This document shows, in pieces, positions 1-5,376 of a stretch of 6,213 bases of DNA. The DNA is from Chloroflexota bacterium (GTDB lineage Bacteria > Chloroflexota > Dehalococcoidia > SZUA-161 > SpSt-899), in contig JABHWQ010000363.1 in assembly GCA_018657655.1 (NCBI GenBank), positions 1-6,213 on the forward strand, read 5' to 3'. A program made the translations under genes and the position numbers. The notes beneath the pieces were generated by a model. That model was not told the origin of the DNA and did not search any database. It worked only from the letters and a program-made list of their open reading frames with translations. Numbering within the stretch: the stretch's first letter is position 1; the number at the start of each line of letters is the position of its first letter.

Positions 1-778
1 AATGGATTGTGTTGAGCAAGGCATTATCAGTACTGTGGATACAGGGGTAGAGTTGAAATGGGGCAATATCGAAGCGGTGATGAAGATGATCGACAAAATC
101 GCCACCCGAGAAGGATTCGGAGATACACTCGCGGAGGGTAGCAAACGTGCCGCTGAAAAGATTGGCAAGAATGCTTCCGACTATGCGGTTCAGGTTAAGG
201 GCATGGAAGTGCCCATGCATGATCCTCGCGCCTTCCATGGCATGGGACTTTCTTATGCTACCGGAATTCGCGGCGCCTGCCATACCAACGATCTGACCTA
301 TATTGTTGAGCAGGGCATTGTCGTTTGGCCGGAAGTTGGCATTAATGGAGGCTATGATCAGAAGTCGAGCGTAGGCAAGGCTGAGGTGGTAACAATATCC
401 CAGAACCTGGGCCAAATTGTCAATTCGGCACCGATGTGCTATATGCTCATGTCCGTGGTCAGCTCCGCGGAATTGGTAGACCTGTTAAGCGCAGCCAGCG
501 GATTCGACTACACTTTGGGTGAGCTGATAGCGAACGGTGACCGGATATGGATGCTGAAACGAGGCATAAGCAATCTTATGGGAATCACCGCTACAGACGA
601 CAGGTTGCCGAAGCAAATCCTGACTCCTCCTCCGGATGGGGCCGCTGCTGGATCAGCTCCGGACCTGCAACTTATGCTGAAGGAATTCTATGAAATCAGG
701 GGCCTGGATTCAAATGGGCGTCCCACTAAAGAAAAGCTGGAGTCACTAGAGCTGGGAGAACTGGCTGCTAAACTTTAG
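1..778 (+). CDS. Aldehyde ferredoxin oxidoreductase (AOR), C-terminal part, 5' end outside window
   Basis: AOR-family enzymes oxidise aldehydes to carboxylic acids in the cytoplasm using a tungsten (or molybdenum) bis-pterin cofactor and a [4Fe-4S] cluster, passing electrons to ferredoxin. About 258 residues are visible. The first Met (position 2) is internal: in this family it lies in the conserved A-M-D/E-C-x-E-x-G stretch, so the gene begins upstream. Visible landmarks are the EGFGDTLAEGSKRAAEKIG block (residues ~37-55), the K-G-M-E-V-P-x-H-D-P-R segment (~67-76) and GMGLSYATGIRGACHTND (~80-97), which shapes the cofactor site. Cys146 in SAPMCYML fits the fourth cluster ligand; the other three lie in the missing N-terminal part. 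The C-terminus is complete, with the tail RGLDSNGRPTKEKLESLELG typical of the family. The substrate is unknown. BamB-like members of the superfamily cannot be fully excluded, but the MoaD-like neighbour favours a true AOR. Confidence 0.93.
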   Translation, partial: MDCVEQGIISTVDTGVELKWGNIEAVMKMIDKIATREGFGDTLAEGSKRAAEKIGKNASDYAVQVKGMEVPMHDPRAFHGMGLSYATGIRGACHTNDLTYIVEQGIVVWPEVGINGGYDQKSSVGKAEVVTISQNLGQIVNSAPMCYMLMSVVSSAELVDLLSAASGFDYTLGELIANGDRIWMLKRGISNLMGITATDDRLPKQILTPPPDGAAAGSAPDLQLMLKEFYEIRGLDSNGRPTKEKLESLELGELAAKL

Positions 779-805
779 ACTCTAGTACAACAGTTGCTTC
801 TATTT

Positions 806-846
806 GCGGTACCTTTCTATCATTTTTGGAGGGGTACCGCTTTTGG
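806..846 (+). terminator. Rho-independent terminator-like hairpin after AOR
   Basis: Arms GCGGTACC (806-813) and GGTACCGC (833-840) are perfect 8-bp inverted repeats. They may be extended by weak T-G and T-A pairs into the loop, and TTTT follows at 841-844. The hairpin begins 27 bases after the AOR stop. The loop is rather long (19 nt) and the T tract short, so some read-through to the downstream MoaD gene is likely. Confidence 0.6.
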
Positions 847-881
847 GATAGATATAAGAAACAGGAAGCTTTTAGGGTACA

Positions 882-910
882 TTGACTTATAGGTTAATAG
901 AATTTAGGTT
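882..910 (+). promoter_or_regulatory. Weak candidate promoter for the moaD-like gene
   Basis: TTGACT (882-887) matches the -35 consensus at 5 of 6 positions. The hexamer 17 bases later, TAGGTT (905-910), is a poor -10. It lies between the terminator-like hairpin and the moaD-like start, where a promoter would be expected if AOR transcription ends at the hairpin. The call is tentative. Confidence 0.25.
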
Positions 911-940
911 TGCTCCGAGTCCTGAAACGGGAGACAATCC

Positions 941-1213
941 ATGAGTATTACAGTTAGCCTAACAGATCTACTGAAGACGACTACAGGCCAACAGGAACCG
1001 ATGCAGTTTGCAGATGGGAGCCCTCTTGAATGCCTTCTGAAGCTGGTGACACAGGTTCCTGCGCTGCACAAGTGGTTTTATGATGAGCATGAAAAACTAA
1101 AACCTCAGGTGTGGTTGATGGTTAATGGGGAAAGGATTTATGAAGACGAGTTCTCAGAACCCCTCAGCGATGGTGATCAGCTTTTAATCATGGTGGCAAT
1201 TTTGGGGGGATGA
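941..1213 (+). CDS. MoaD/ThiS-family sulfur carrier protein associated with AOR
   Basis: This is a small ubiquitin-like sulfur carrier of 90 residues. MoaD-type proteins are adenylated by a MoeB/ThiF-like enzyme, converted to a C-terminal thiocarboxylate, and donate sulfur to make the dithiolene of molybdopterin/tungstopterin. The ubiquitin-like pattern is visible: an N-terminal strand (ITVSLTDLL), a helix region (SPLECLLKLVTQVPALHKWF, ~27-46), the strand VWLMVNGERI (~57-66), the motif PLSDGDQLLIMVAILGG (~74-90), and the essential terminal Gly-Gly. The usual length is 80-95. A GGGAG ribosome-binding site sits about 7 bases before the ATG. It follows AOR, an arrangement widespread in anaerobes and consistent with a dedicated role in cofactor supply for that enzyme. 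Its stop overlaps an ATG in an ATGA (1210-1213) that opens the frame of the next gene. Whether it serves MoaD, ThiS or another thiolation route is inferred from context only. Confidence 0.85.
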   Translation: MSITVSLTDLLKTTTGQQEPMQFADGSPLECLLKLVTQVPALHKWFYDEHEKLKPQVWLMVNGERIYEDEFSEPLSDGDQLLIMVAILGG

Positions 1214-1239
1214 ATTGGGTTATGAGAAATGAGGGGGGC

Positions 1240-1512
1240 ATGCTGGTTGACAAATTCAGACTCGATGGCAAATTAGCGATCGTGACTGGTTCTGGGAGAG
1301 GTATGGGGCAATGCATTGGCCTTACTTATGCTGAAGCCGGTGCCAATGTAGTATTTGCCGCAAGAACTGAAAAGGCTATTCAATCCAATGTAGAAAAGGC
1401 CAAACAATTCGGAGTACGGTTAATAGCAGTCCCCTGCGATGTCAACGATGAAGCTCAGCTGCAGGTTTTGGCGGATAAAACGGTTGAGACTTTTCCATCG
1501 GTCTACAACTAG
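1240..1512 (+). pseudogene. Truncated short-chain dehydrogenase/reductase (SDR), N-terminal third only
   Basis: SDRs are ~250-residue NAD(P)-dependent oxidoreductases with a Rossmann fold. Here only the first ~85 residues of homology remain: LDGKLAIVTGSGRGMG with the TGxxxGxG nucleotide motif, the second strand NVVFAAR (Ala-Arg, more usual in NADP(H)-preferring members), and the CDVND adenine-pocket motif. After VLADKTVETF the expected G-x-x-D-x-L-V-N-N-A-G segment is missing; the frame reads five unrelated residues (PSVYN) and stops. The Ser-Tyr-Lys catalytic residues are absent, so no active enzyme can be made. I prefer the ATG at 1240, which has a strong purine-rich site (GAGGGG) just before it and gives a normal SDR N-terminus. 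An in-frame ATG at 1210 overlaps the moaD-like stop. The break coincides with the start of insertion-sequence debris. The intact gene probably belonged to the AOR-moaD unit, perhaps handling alcohol/aldehyde or hydroxyacyl interconversion (inferred). Confidence 0.85.
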
Positions 1513-1660
1513 GTTGGACACCCAAGAGCATGATACAGAATCATGAAGGAGGTGGTTAAATGCAAGAAGATCAACTTGGAATAGCGGGGTTGAAACAAGT
1601 AGGCGGATGACATTGAAACGGAAACGGGAGGCGGCGATGCGATTGCTCCGAGGGGAGGAG
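1513..1660 (+). mobile_element. Insertion-sequence remnant: left end and start of an orfA-like reading frame
   Basis: Directly after the SDR break comes non-coding DNA and then a very strong ribosome-binding site (AAGGAGGTGG, ~1546-1555) before ATG 1560. A 16-residue frame (1560-1610) is followed, with an ATGA overlap, by a second frame from 1607 that reads LKRKREAAMRLLRGEE. That run resembles the N-terminal region of IS3-type orfA proteins, which often carry K-R-E-A-x-x-R-L-L-R-G-E before their helix-turn-helix. The helix-turn-helix itself is missing and the two frames are offset, so this is a decayed, truncated transposase start. The exact left boundary (about 1495-1515) is uncertain. The family assignment is moderate and made from motif memory, not from a search. 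Confidence 0.5.
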
Positions 1661-1690
1661 ACTGTGCGCCGTCAGCAAAAGTGGGACAAA
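1661..1690 (+). repeat. Terminal inverted repeat, transposase-stop side
   Basis: The core TCAGCAAAAGTGGGACA (plus strand, ~1672-1688) is matched by TCAGCGAAAATGGGACA on the minus strand of the partner repeat at 1897-1926. Mismatches are scattered, as in diverged insertion-sequence ends. Confidence 0.6.
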
Positions 1691-1702
1691 CTGGCCCAAT
1701 AA

Positions 1703-1906
1703 TTAGAGGACGTTTTCAGGGCTCACGTCTTGCCTTCTGATGGTGCTATTATAGCGCTCTCTTTCCTCAAAAGTCTTGACTTTCACCTCCCATCTGCGTT
1801 GCAGTATTTCTGATTGATGGCCTGAATATACGTCAAATGGAGCCACATTTTTCAAAGCCTCGTGATACCGGTAGTAGTTAAGGGCAAGCCTGTAAAAGTG
1901 TCCCAT
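1703..1906 (-). pseudogene. C-terminal fragment of IS3-type transposase (orfB, rve integrase core end)
   Basis: The frame of 67 residues contains YYRYHEALKNVAPFDVYSG followed by EILQRRWEVKVKTFEERERYN. This matches the usual end of DDE integrase-core transposases of the IS3/IS481 type (Y-x-x-x-R-Y-H-E-A-L-x-N-V-x-P-x-D-V-Y-x-G, then a basic helix). A complete orfB has about 270-300 residues, so roughly three quarters, including all three catalytic acidic residues except possibly none in this tail, are missing. Homology seems to start at about residue 4. The first residues and the Met are encoded by the adjoining inverted repeat, so the start codon is an accident of the deletion. The stop (1703-1705) lies just inside the right end of the element. 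It lies in the gap between the convergent SDR and ackA genes. Confidence 0.8.
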
Positions 1907-1928
1907 TTTCGCTGAAGGTGAACACTTT
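1895..1928 (-). terminator. Candidate ackA terminator formed by the IS end
   Basis: On the minus strand, AAAGTGTTC (1928-1920) pairs with GGACACTTT (1903-1895) with one T-G wobble and a 16-nt loop, and T residues end the 3' arm and follow it. It starts 8 bases after the ackA stop. The stem is AT-rich at its base, so strength is uncertain. Confidence 0.45.
1897..1926 (-). repeat. Terminal inverted repeat, truncated-orfB side
   Basis: This is the partner of the repeat at 1661-1690. It also contains an internal 9-bp inverted repeat (see the hairpin at 1895-1928), so the DNA may have been co-opted as a transcript end for ackA. Confidence 0.6.
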
Positions 1929-1936
1929 GTTACTCT

Positions 1937-3157
1937 TCACATTCCGTCCCCAGAAAGCAACTGTATCCTCTTTATGGTTTGCTCAGCAATCTCGAGTTCT
2001 TCGTTGGTAGGGATGACAAGGATTTTTACTCGGCTGTTTTCACTTTGAATCGCGGCTGGGATTTCTGATTGCACGGTATTTTTCCTCTCGTCCAACTCAA
2101 TGCCCAAGTTAGCTAGTCCCTGGCAACCGCCAGAACGGATAGCAGCCGAATGTTCACCAATTCCGCCGGTGTAGACCAGCGCATCCAACTGTCCCAAGAC
2201 AGCATAGTAGGCGCCGATGTACTTCTTGATACGGTAACAGTACATGTCGATGGCCAGCTTGGCTTGATCATCTCCCGCTTCCACAAGATGCATGATTTCG
2301 CGCATATCGTTCAGTCCGCAAATGCCACGTAATCCACTTTCTTTGTTGAGCAGAGATTCCACCTCCTCTATTTTGTTGCCATTGTGTCTTCCCAGAAAAA
2401 AGATGATTGCTGGATCAATATCTCCGCTACGGGTCCCCATGATCAATCCTTCCAGTGGCGTCATACCCATGGATGTATCGATACTCTTCCCGTTTTCGAT
2501 CGCAGTAATACTTGCCCCGTTACCCAGGTGAACGGTAATCAGGTTTAAAGAATCAATCGGATGGCCGATAATTTCTGCTGCCTGTTTAGCCACGTAGTAA
2601 TGTGATGTACCATGAAATCCATACCTTCGAATACGATGACGCTGATATAATTCTTCAGGCAGCGCATAGCGGAATGCATGGACAGGGATTGACTGATGAA
2701 AGGCCGTGTCGAACACGGCAACCTGAGGAACGTCCGGTGCCTGTTTTAAAGCCACTTCAATCCCAACAAGGTTGGCAGGATTATGCAACGGAGCCAGGGG
2801 GCTCAGTCGACGGATGGTATCAATCACCTTCTCGTTGATCAGCGTTGGTTCCCTGAATGCTTCCCCGCCATGGACTACGCGATGTCCGATGCCAAATAAC
2901 TCATTGGTATTCTCCAGTACACCCGACTCCGTAAGAACCGTCCCGATCAACTGAAAACCTGCCTGATGGTTTGCAACCAAGTCCGCCTTAGTGATTTTCC
3001 TCATTTCACTGTTGGCATCACGGGTGTGATGGGTGAGGCAACTGCTAGGCTCCCCAATTTGTTCCAATAAACCAGAGGCCAGCACCGTCCGATCGGTCAT
3101 GTCGAAAAGCTGATATTTGATGGATGAACTTCCGGAGTTGATGACCAGGACTTTCAT
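1937..3157 (-). CDS. ackA: Acetate kinase
   Basis: AckA interconverts acetate + ATP and acetyl phosphate + ADP in the cytoplasm, either conserving energy when acetyl-CoA is converted to acetate or activating acetate. The 406-residue length matches the family (~400). Signature 1 is VLVINSGSSSIKY (3-15) and signature 2 is GIGHRVVHGGE (89-99). Active-site residues expected from the Methanosarcina enzyme are all visible: Asn7, Arg93, Asp150 (VFDTAFH), His182 (GFHGTSH), Arg243 (GTRSGD) and Glu387 (PTNEELEIA). The nucleotide-binding LGNGAS (211-216) and GGIGEHS (331-337) are intact. The start at 3157 was chosen because signature 1 then sits at the normal position and a GAGGAG ribosome-binding site (3165-3170) lies 7 bases upstream. 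An in-frame ATG at 3214 would add 19 unrelated residues. It is the last gene of the minus-strand group, behind its own promoter and leader. No phosphotransacetylase gene is in the window. Confidence 0.97.
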   Translation of the reverse strand: MKVLVINSGSSSIKYQLFDMTDRTVLASGLLEQIGEPSSCLTHHTRDANSEMRKITKADLVANHQAGFQLIGTVLTESGVLENTNELFGIGHRVVHGGEAFREPTLINEKVIDTIRRLSPLAPLHNPANLVGIEVALKQAPDVPQVAVFDTAFHQSIPVHAFRYALPEELYQRHRIRRYGFHGTSHYYVAKQAAEIIGHPIDSLNLITVHLGNGASITAIENGKSIDTSMGMTPLEGLIMGTRSGDIDPAIIFFLGRHNGNKIEEVESLLNKESGLRGICGLNDMREIMHLVEAGDDQAKLAIDMYCYRIKKYIGAYYAVLGQLDALVYTGGIGEHSAAIRSGGCQGLANLGIELDERKNTVQSEIPAAIQSENSRVKILVIPTNEELEIAEQTIKRIQLLSGDGM

Positions 3158-3183
3158 GCATTTTCTCCTCTGAGAGCAAGAAC

Positions 3184-3247
3184 GGTACCCGTTAAAGGAT
3201 CCTAGTGATGACATCGCACAAGAATACTGTCCTTTTCAGAGGGTACC
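3184..3247 (-). promoter_or_regulatory. Structured ackA 5' leader with nested inverted repeats
   Basis: In the predicted ackA transcript, GGTACCC (3247-3241) can pair with GGGTACC (3190-3184), and inside that AAAGGA (3235-3230) with TCCTTT (3199-3194), leaving a ~30-nt loop. The 3' arm lies in a local hairpin AACGG-GTA-CCGTT (3193-3181), so two alternative folds compete. The structure ends ~10 bases before the ribosome-binding site. It matches no riboswitch I recognise. Because GGTACC is self-complementary, pairing by chance or as protein-binding sites in DNA is also possible. Confidence 0.4.
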
Positions 3248-3250
3248 CTC
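3239..3250. promoter_or_regulatory. Perfect 12-bp palindrome at the predicted ackA transcription start
   Basis: GAGGGTACCCTC is a perfect palindrome beginning 6 bases downstream of the -10 box of the ackA promoter. This is a typical place for a repressor site. No regulator can be assigned to it; it does not resemble the inverted repeat at the gntR promoter. Confidence 0.45.
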
Positions 3251-3256
3251 CGCTCT

Positions 3257-3286
3257 ATTATAGTCTGAGCTTCGTACTTTTGTATC
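3257..3286 (-). promoter_or_regulatory. Sigma-70-type promoter for ackA
   Basis: A perfect TATAAT is read on the minus strand at 3262-3257. The -35 is weak (GATACA at 3286-3281 with an 18-bp spacer), which suggests help from an activator. An 11-bp palindrome TCATG-A-CATGA lies just upstream at 3295-3305. The predicted start near 3250 gives a leader of about 93 nt. Confidence 0.55.
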
Positions 3287-3363
3287 GTTTCCAGTCATGA
3301 CATGAGATTGCGCCGTATTCGATAATGAGTGTGAATTCGCGGATTTCATTACTGAATTCCTTC

Positions 3364-4278
3364 TTAGAGAAACAATAGCCCCACGGACAGGGAAAAAAAG
3401 GATAAAATCGTGGAGAGCACAATGGAGGCCGAAGCTAGTTCTGTATCGCTGTGGAGTTGAGAGGAAAGGACATATATTGCTGCCGATGTTGGCAAAGCGA
3501 AGAATATTATTCCAACGTCAAAATGAATTCCGGTCACATTGAACGCCTTAAGAAAGGCATAACCGATTATGGGGAGAAAGAGCAGTTTCAATATCGAGGC
3601 AACCAGCGATAAGCGAAAGTTTCCTTTGAAGCTTTTGAATGTCAATGCGCCTCCCACTGAAATCAATGCAAGCGGCAGGGCAACTGAAGCAGAAAGGCTG
3701 AAGCCGTTTTCGATAGCGGTAGGGAAACCATTCATCGACCTTGAATACACTATGCCGGCGATGCAGGCAATGATCAAAGGGTTTGATATGATTGCTTTTG
3801 TCGCAAGCTGACTTCTTTCCCAAAATGAATAGTGCCCGCCTGAATGCCAAATTAGAGTGGACACGGCCAAAACATTAATAAATGGAATGACACACCCTAT
3901 CAGGATTCCAAAATGTTTGACGCCATCATCTCCCAATGCATAGAATACGATGGCCATTCCAATGAAAGTATTGAACCTGTAACAGCTTTGCGAGAACGAT
4001 CCGGCTTTGTAATTCGATACTTTTGAGACCTTTATTCCTACTGCACTTATCAGGTAAATAGCGGCTATCGCAAGAAGAGCGCATAGGCATAAATCCCAAT
4101 TAACGGAGCTGTCCGTTTGGGCCCCTCCGATCTTCCAAAACAACAGCACCGGAAAAAGAACAAAATAGACGAGCCTGTCAGATGTCTTTAGAAAGGACTC
4201 ATCTGTCAGCTTAAAACGTTTTAGCAGATTACCCAGCAGGATCAGGCCAAAGACAGGAAATAGACTGGAAAGTACCAT
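3364..4278 (-). CDS. AEC-family permease (auxin efflux carrier / malate-type permease)
   Basis: This is an integral membrane transporter of 304 residues, the usual size for the bacterial AEC family, which includes exporters and importers of small carboxylates such as malate or malonate and a range of uncharacterised solutes. The N-terminus SLFPVFGLILLGNLLKRF is characteristic of the family, as are the two five-helix halves. Hydrophobic segments are visible at about residues 4-18, 36-49, 64-84, 103-114, 122-144, 165-180, 191-208, 222-243, 252-275 and 281-303. The C-terminal half carries FALPTSAAIYVLSSQ (~258-272), the conserved helix with Pro and small residues. The start at 4278 matches the family N-terminus, but its ribosome-binding site is poor (only CAAG nearby). 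It lies between gntR and ackA on the same strand, with 284 and 206 bp gaps, so co-transcription is possible but not tight. Substrate and direction cannot be read from sequence. Confidence 0.88.
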   Translation of the reverse strand: MVLSSLFPVFGLILLGNLLKRFKLTDESFLKTSDRLVYFVLFPVLLFWKIGGAQTDSSVNWDLCLCALLAIAAIYLISAVGIKVSKVSNYKAGSFSQSCYRFNTFIGMAIVFYALGDDGVKHFGILIGCVIPFINVLAVSTLIWHSGGHYSFWERSQLATKAIISNPLIIACIAGIVYSRSMNGFPTAIENGFSLSASVALPLALISVGGALTFKSFKGNFRLSLVASILKLLFLPIIGYAFLKAFNVTGIHFDVGIIFFALPTSAAIYVLSSQLHSDTELASASIVLSTILSFFSLSVGLLFL

Positions 4279-4562
4279 CTTGAATCAATTGCAGATAACG
4301 CCGGCTACTTCACATTCAAAGACATCGTCAATTAGGCCTAATACATTGATCAAACAGTATTCCCGGTTGCGCTTTAACCAGCCCCCCTTCCCCGACACAT
4401 GGCGACTGGACTACTACCCTTACCCGGCTAGCGGGTGATATCTTTGAATCCCTCCTGAGGCCCAATGTGCTAGAAAGTGCTTGAGTGATCATTTGTATTT
4501 TCTGATATTCAATAAAGCCGGACCCTGAAAAGTCGGCCATATGGCGTTGCCAGACCATTCCA
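4279..4562 (-). other. Spacer between gntR and the permease gene, with a hairpin and a doubtful 37-codon frame
   Basis: No recognisable gene is present. A GC-rich hairpin ACCCG-GCTAG-CGGGT (4422-4436) has no T tract, so it is a poor terminator. On the minus strand a frame from GTG 4398 to a stop at 4287-4285, open upstream to 4410, ends in LINVLGLIDDVFECEVAGVI and stops 6 bases before the permease ATG. The residue composition looks protein-like, but there is no ribosome-binding site and no family I recognise. It may be a decayed gene end or chance. No convincing promoter was found for the permease. Confidence 0.3.
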
Positions 4563-5285
4563 TCATTTGTGCCAGGCAAGCTCAGATTCGATACGTTCAT
4601 CCGAGTCGGCATAAAAGCGCCGGATAAACGTTTCGTAAGCTTCGAAAGACCAATGGCTGTCTCGCATGAGACGGGCAGCCTGCTCGCGTTCACCTTTTTC
4701 GATGTGTTCGACCAACTGATCATGCTCTTGGCGGTTGATCAACTCCCATTCCTTAATGTAGGTGCGTCTCGGAAAGTCGTAGAGACGCTGTTTTAGCGGC
4801 ATGATGATCTGTTTTAGCGTATCGTTCTCGGACAGATTCAAAAACACATCATGGAAAGTGATATTCAGTTTATAGTAGGTGTCGAAATCGTCTCGGTTAA
4901 TGGCCAAGATCATCTCGCTGTTTAAGCGCTTCATCTCTGCAATATGAGAGGGGCTGAATTTGTCGAACACGGACTGGATCACAGTGCTTTCTAACGCGCC
5001 GGTAATTTCCAGAATATTCCTGACATCCTGAATCGATAATTTGTTGACCAAAACACCGCGGCGGGGAAGGATCGTAACAAATCCTTCGCATTCCAATTGA
5101 ATAATTGCGTCTCGCAACGGGGTAGTACTTATGCCCAGTTTTTCGCTGATCTCATTGATCTTGATGAATGATCCTGGCAGCAGTTTTCTCTGATGCATTT
5201 CACTTCTAAGATATTCATAAACCTGTTCTCTCAGCGATACTACATCCAGCAACCCGCTAGGTCTTTTAGGGTTTTCTAATCTCAT
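4563..5285 (-). CDS. GntR-family transcriptional regulator, FadR/FCD subfamily
   Basis: This is a DNA-binding regulator that senses a small metabolite, usually an organic acid, in its C-terminal all-helical FCD domain. The protein has 240 residues, normal for the subfamily. The N-terminal winged helix-turn-helix (~18-82) shows LREQVYEYLRSEM, LLPGSFIKINEISEKLGIS, the recognition-helix pattern TTPLRDAIIQLECEGFV and the wing PRRGVLVNKL. The FCD domain (~88-225) shows YYKLNITFHDVF and RQEHDQLVEHIEKGEREQAARLMRDSHW. His145, His188 and His211 occupy the usual metal-ligand positions; the first ligand, commonly Asp, seems to be Asn141. The start at 5285 has a GGAG site 5-6 bases upstream. It lies between the aminotransferase and the permease, all on one strand, and its promoter overlaps a large inverted repeat, which suggests autoregulation. 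The targets are probably the adjacent catabolic genes (inferred). The effector is unknown. Confidence 0.92.
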   Translation of the reverse strand: MRLENPKRPSGLLDVVSLREQVYEYLRSEMHQRKLLPGSFIKINEISEKLGISTTPLRDAIIQLECEGFVTILPRRGVLVNKLSIQDVRNILEITGALESTVIQSVFDKFSPSHIAEMKRLNSEMILAINRDDFDTYYKLNITFHDVFLNLSENDTLKQIIMPLKQRLYDFPRRTYIKEWELINRQEHDQLVEHIEKGEREQAARLMRDSHWSFEAYETFIRRFYADSDERIESELAWHK

Positions 5286-5347
5286 CGGTCTCCATCTTAA
5301 TTGTCAGTTTGATTCCTGGTTCCGAATAATGGTCTGCATATCACGGT

Positions 5348-5376
5348 AACATAGCACCGAGTGAGGGTTCTTTCAA
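5348..5376 (-). promoter_or_regulatory. Sigma-70-type promoter for gntR
   Basis: Read on the minus strand, TTGAAA (5376-5371) is a 5-of-6 match to the -35 box and TATGTT (5353-5348) a 4-of-6 match to the -10, with an exact 17-bp spacer. The predicted start near 5341 gives a leader of about 55 nt. Confidence 0.55.

Larger units (their letters stand above)
1661..1926 (-). mobile_element. Internally deleted IS3/IS481-like element with both inverted ends
   Basis: Two imperfect inverted repeats (1661-1690 and 1897-1926; 22 of 30 positions identical by my alignment) enclose a ~205-bp core that encodes only the C-terminus of a transposase on the minus strand. The right end (1661-1690) lies ~12 bases beyond the transposase stop, as expected for such elements. 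The other end abuts the truncated transposase directly, so orfA and most of orfB are gone. Outer ends read TGT...ACA if the boundaries are set at ~1663 and ~1924. I see no clear target-site duplication there. It is dead as an autonomous element but could have been mobilised in trans. Confidence 0.6.

Noticed and set aside
2150..2954. Four plus-strand open frames inside ackA
   Set aside because: All are antisense to strongly conserved acetate kinase sequence and show no protein family features.
1937..3157. Butyrate or propionate kinase instead of acetate kinase
   Set aside because: Length, both signatures and the spacing of the active-site residues match acetate kinase. Butyrate kinases are shorter and diverge in these motifs. 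Propionate kinase activity cannot be excluded from sequence but is the less likely default.
3158..3214. N-terminal extension of acetate kinase to an ATG at 3214
   Set aside because: The 19 extra residues are unrelated to the family, the conserved start of AckA fits exactly at 3157, and a good ribosome-binding site precedes that codon. The extension would also cover the leader repeats.
3548..3850. Open frames on both strands inside the permease gene
   Set aside because: The permease frame has the correct hydrophobic periodicity and family motifs; the others are by-products.
4422..4436. ACCCG-GCTAG-CGGGT hairpin as the gntR terminator
   Set aside because: There is a short 5-bp core stem with no T tract on either side, and it lies ~130 bases after the gntR stop. 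Noted only within the spacer entry.
4328..4723. A 131-residue minus-strand frame overlapping the 3' end of gntR
   Set aside because: It shares its first half with gntR in another frame, has no recognisable motif, and the gntR frame is clearly the coding one.
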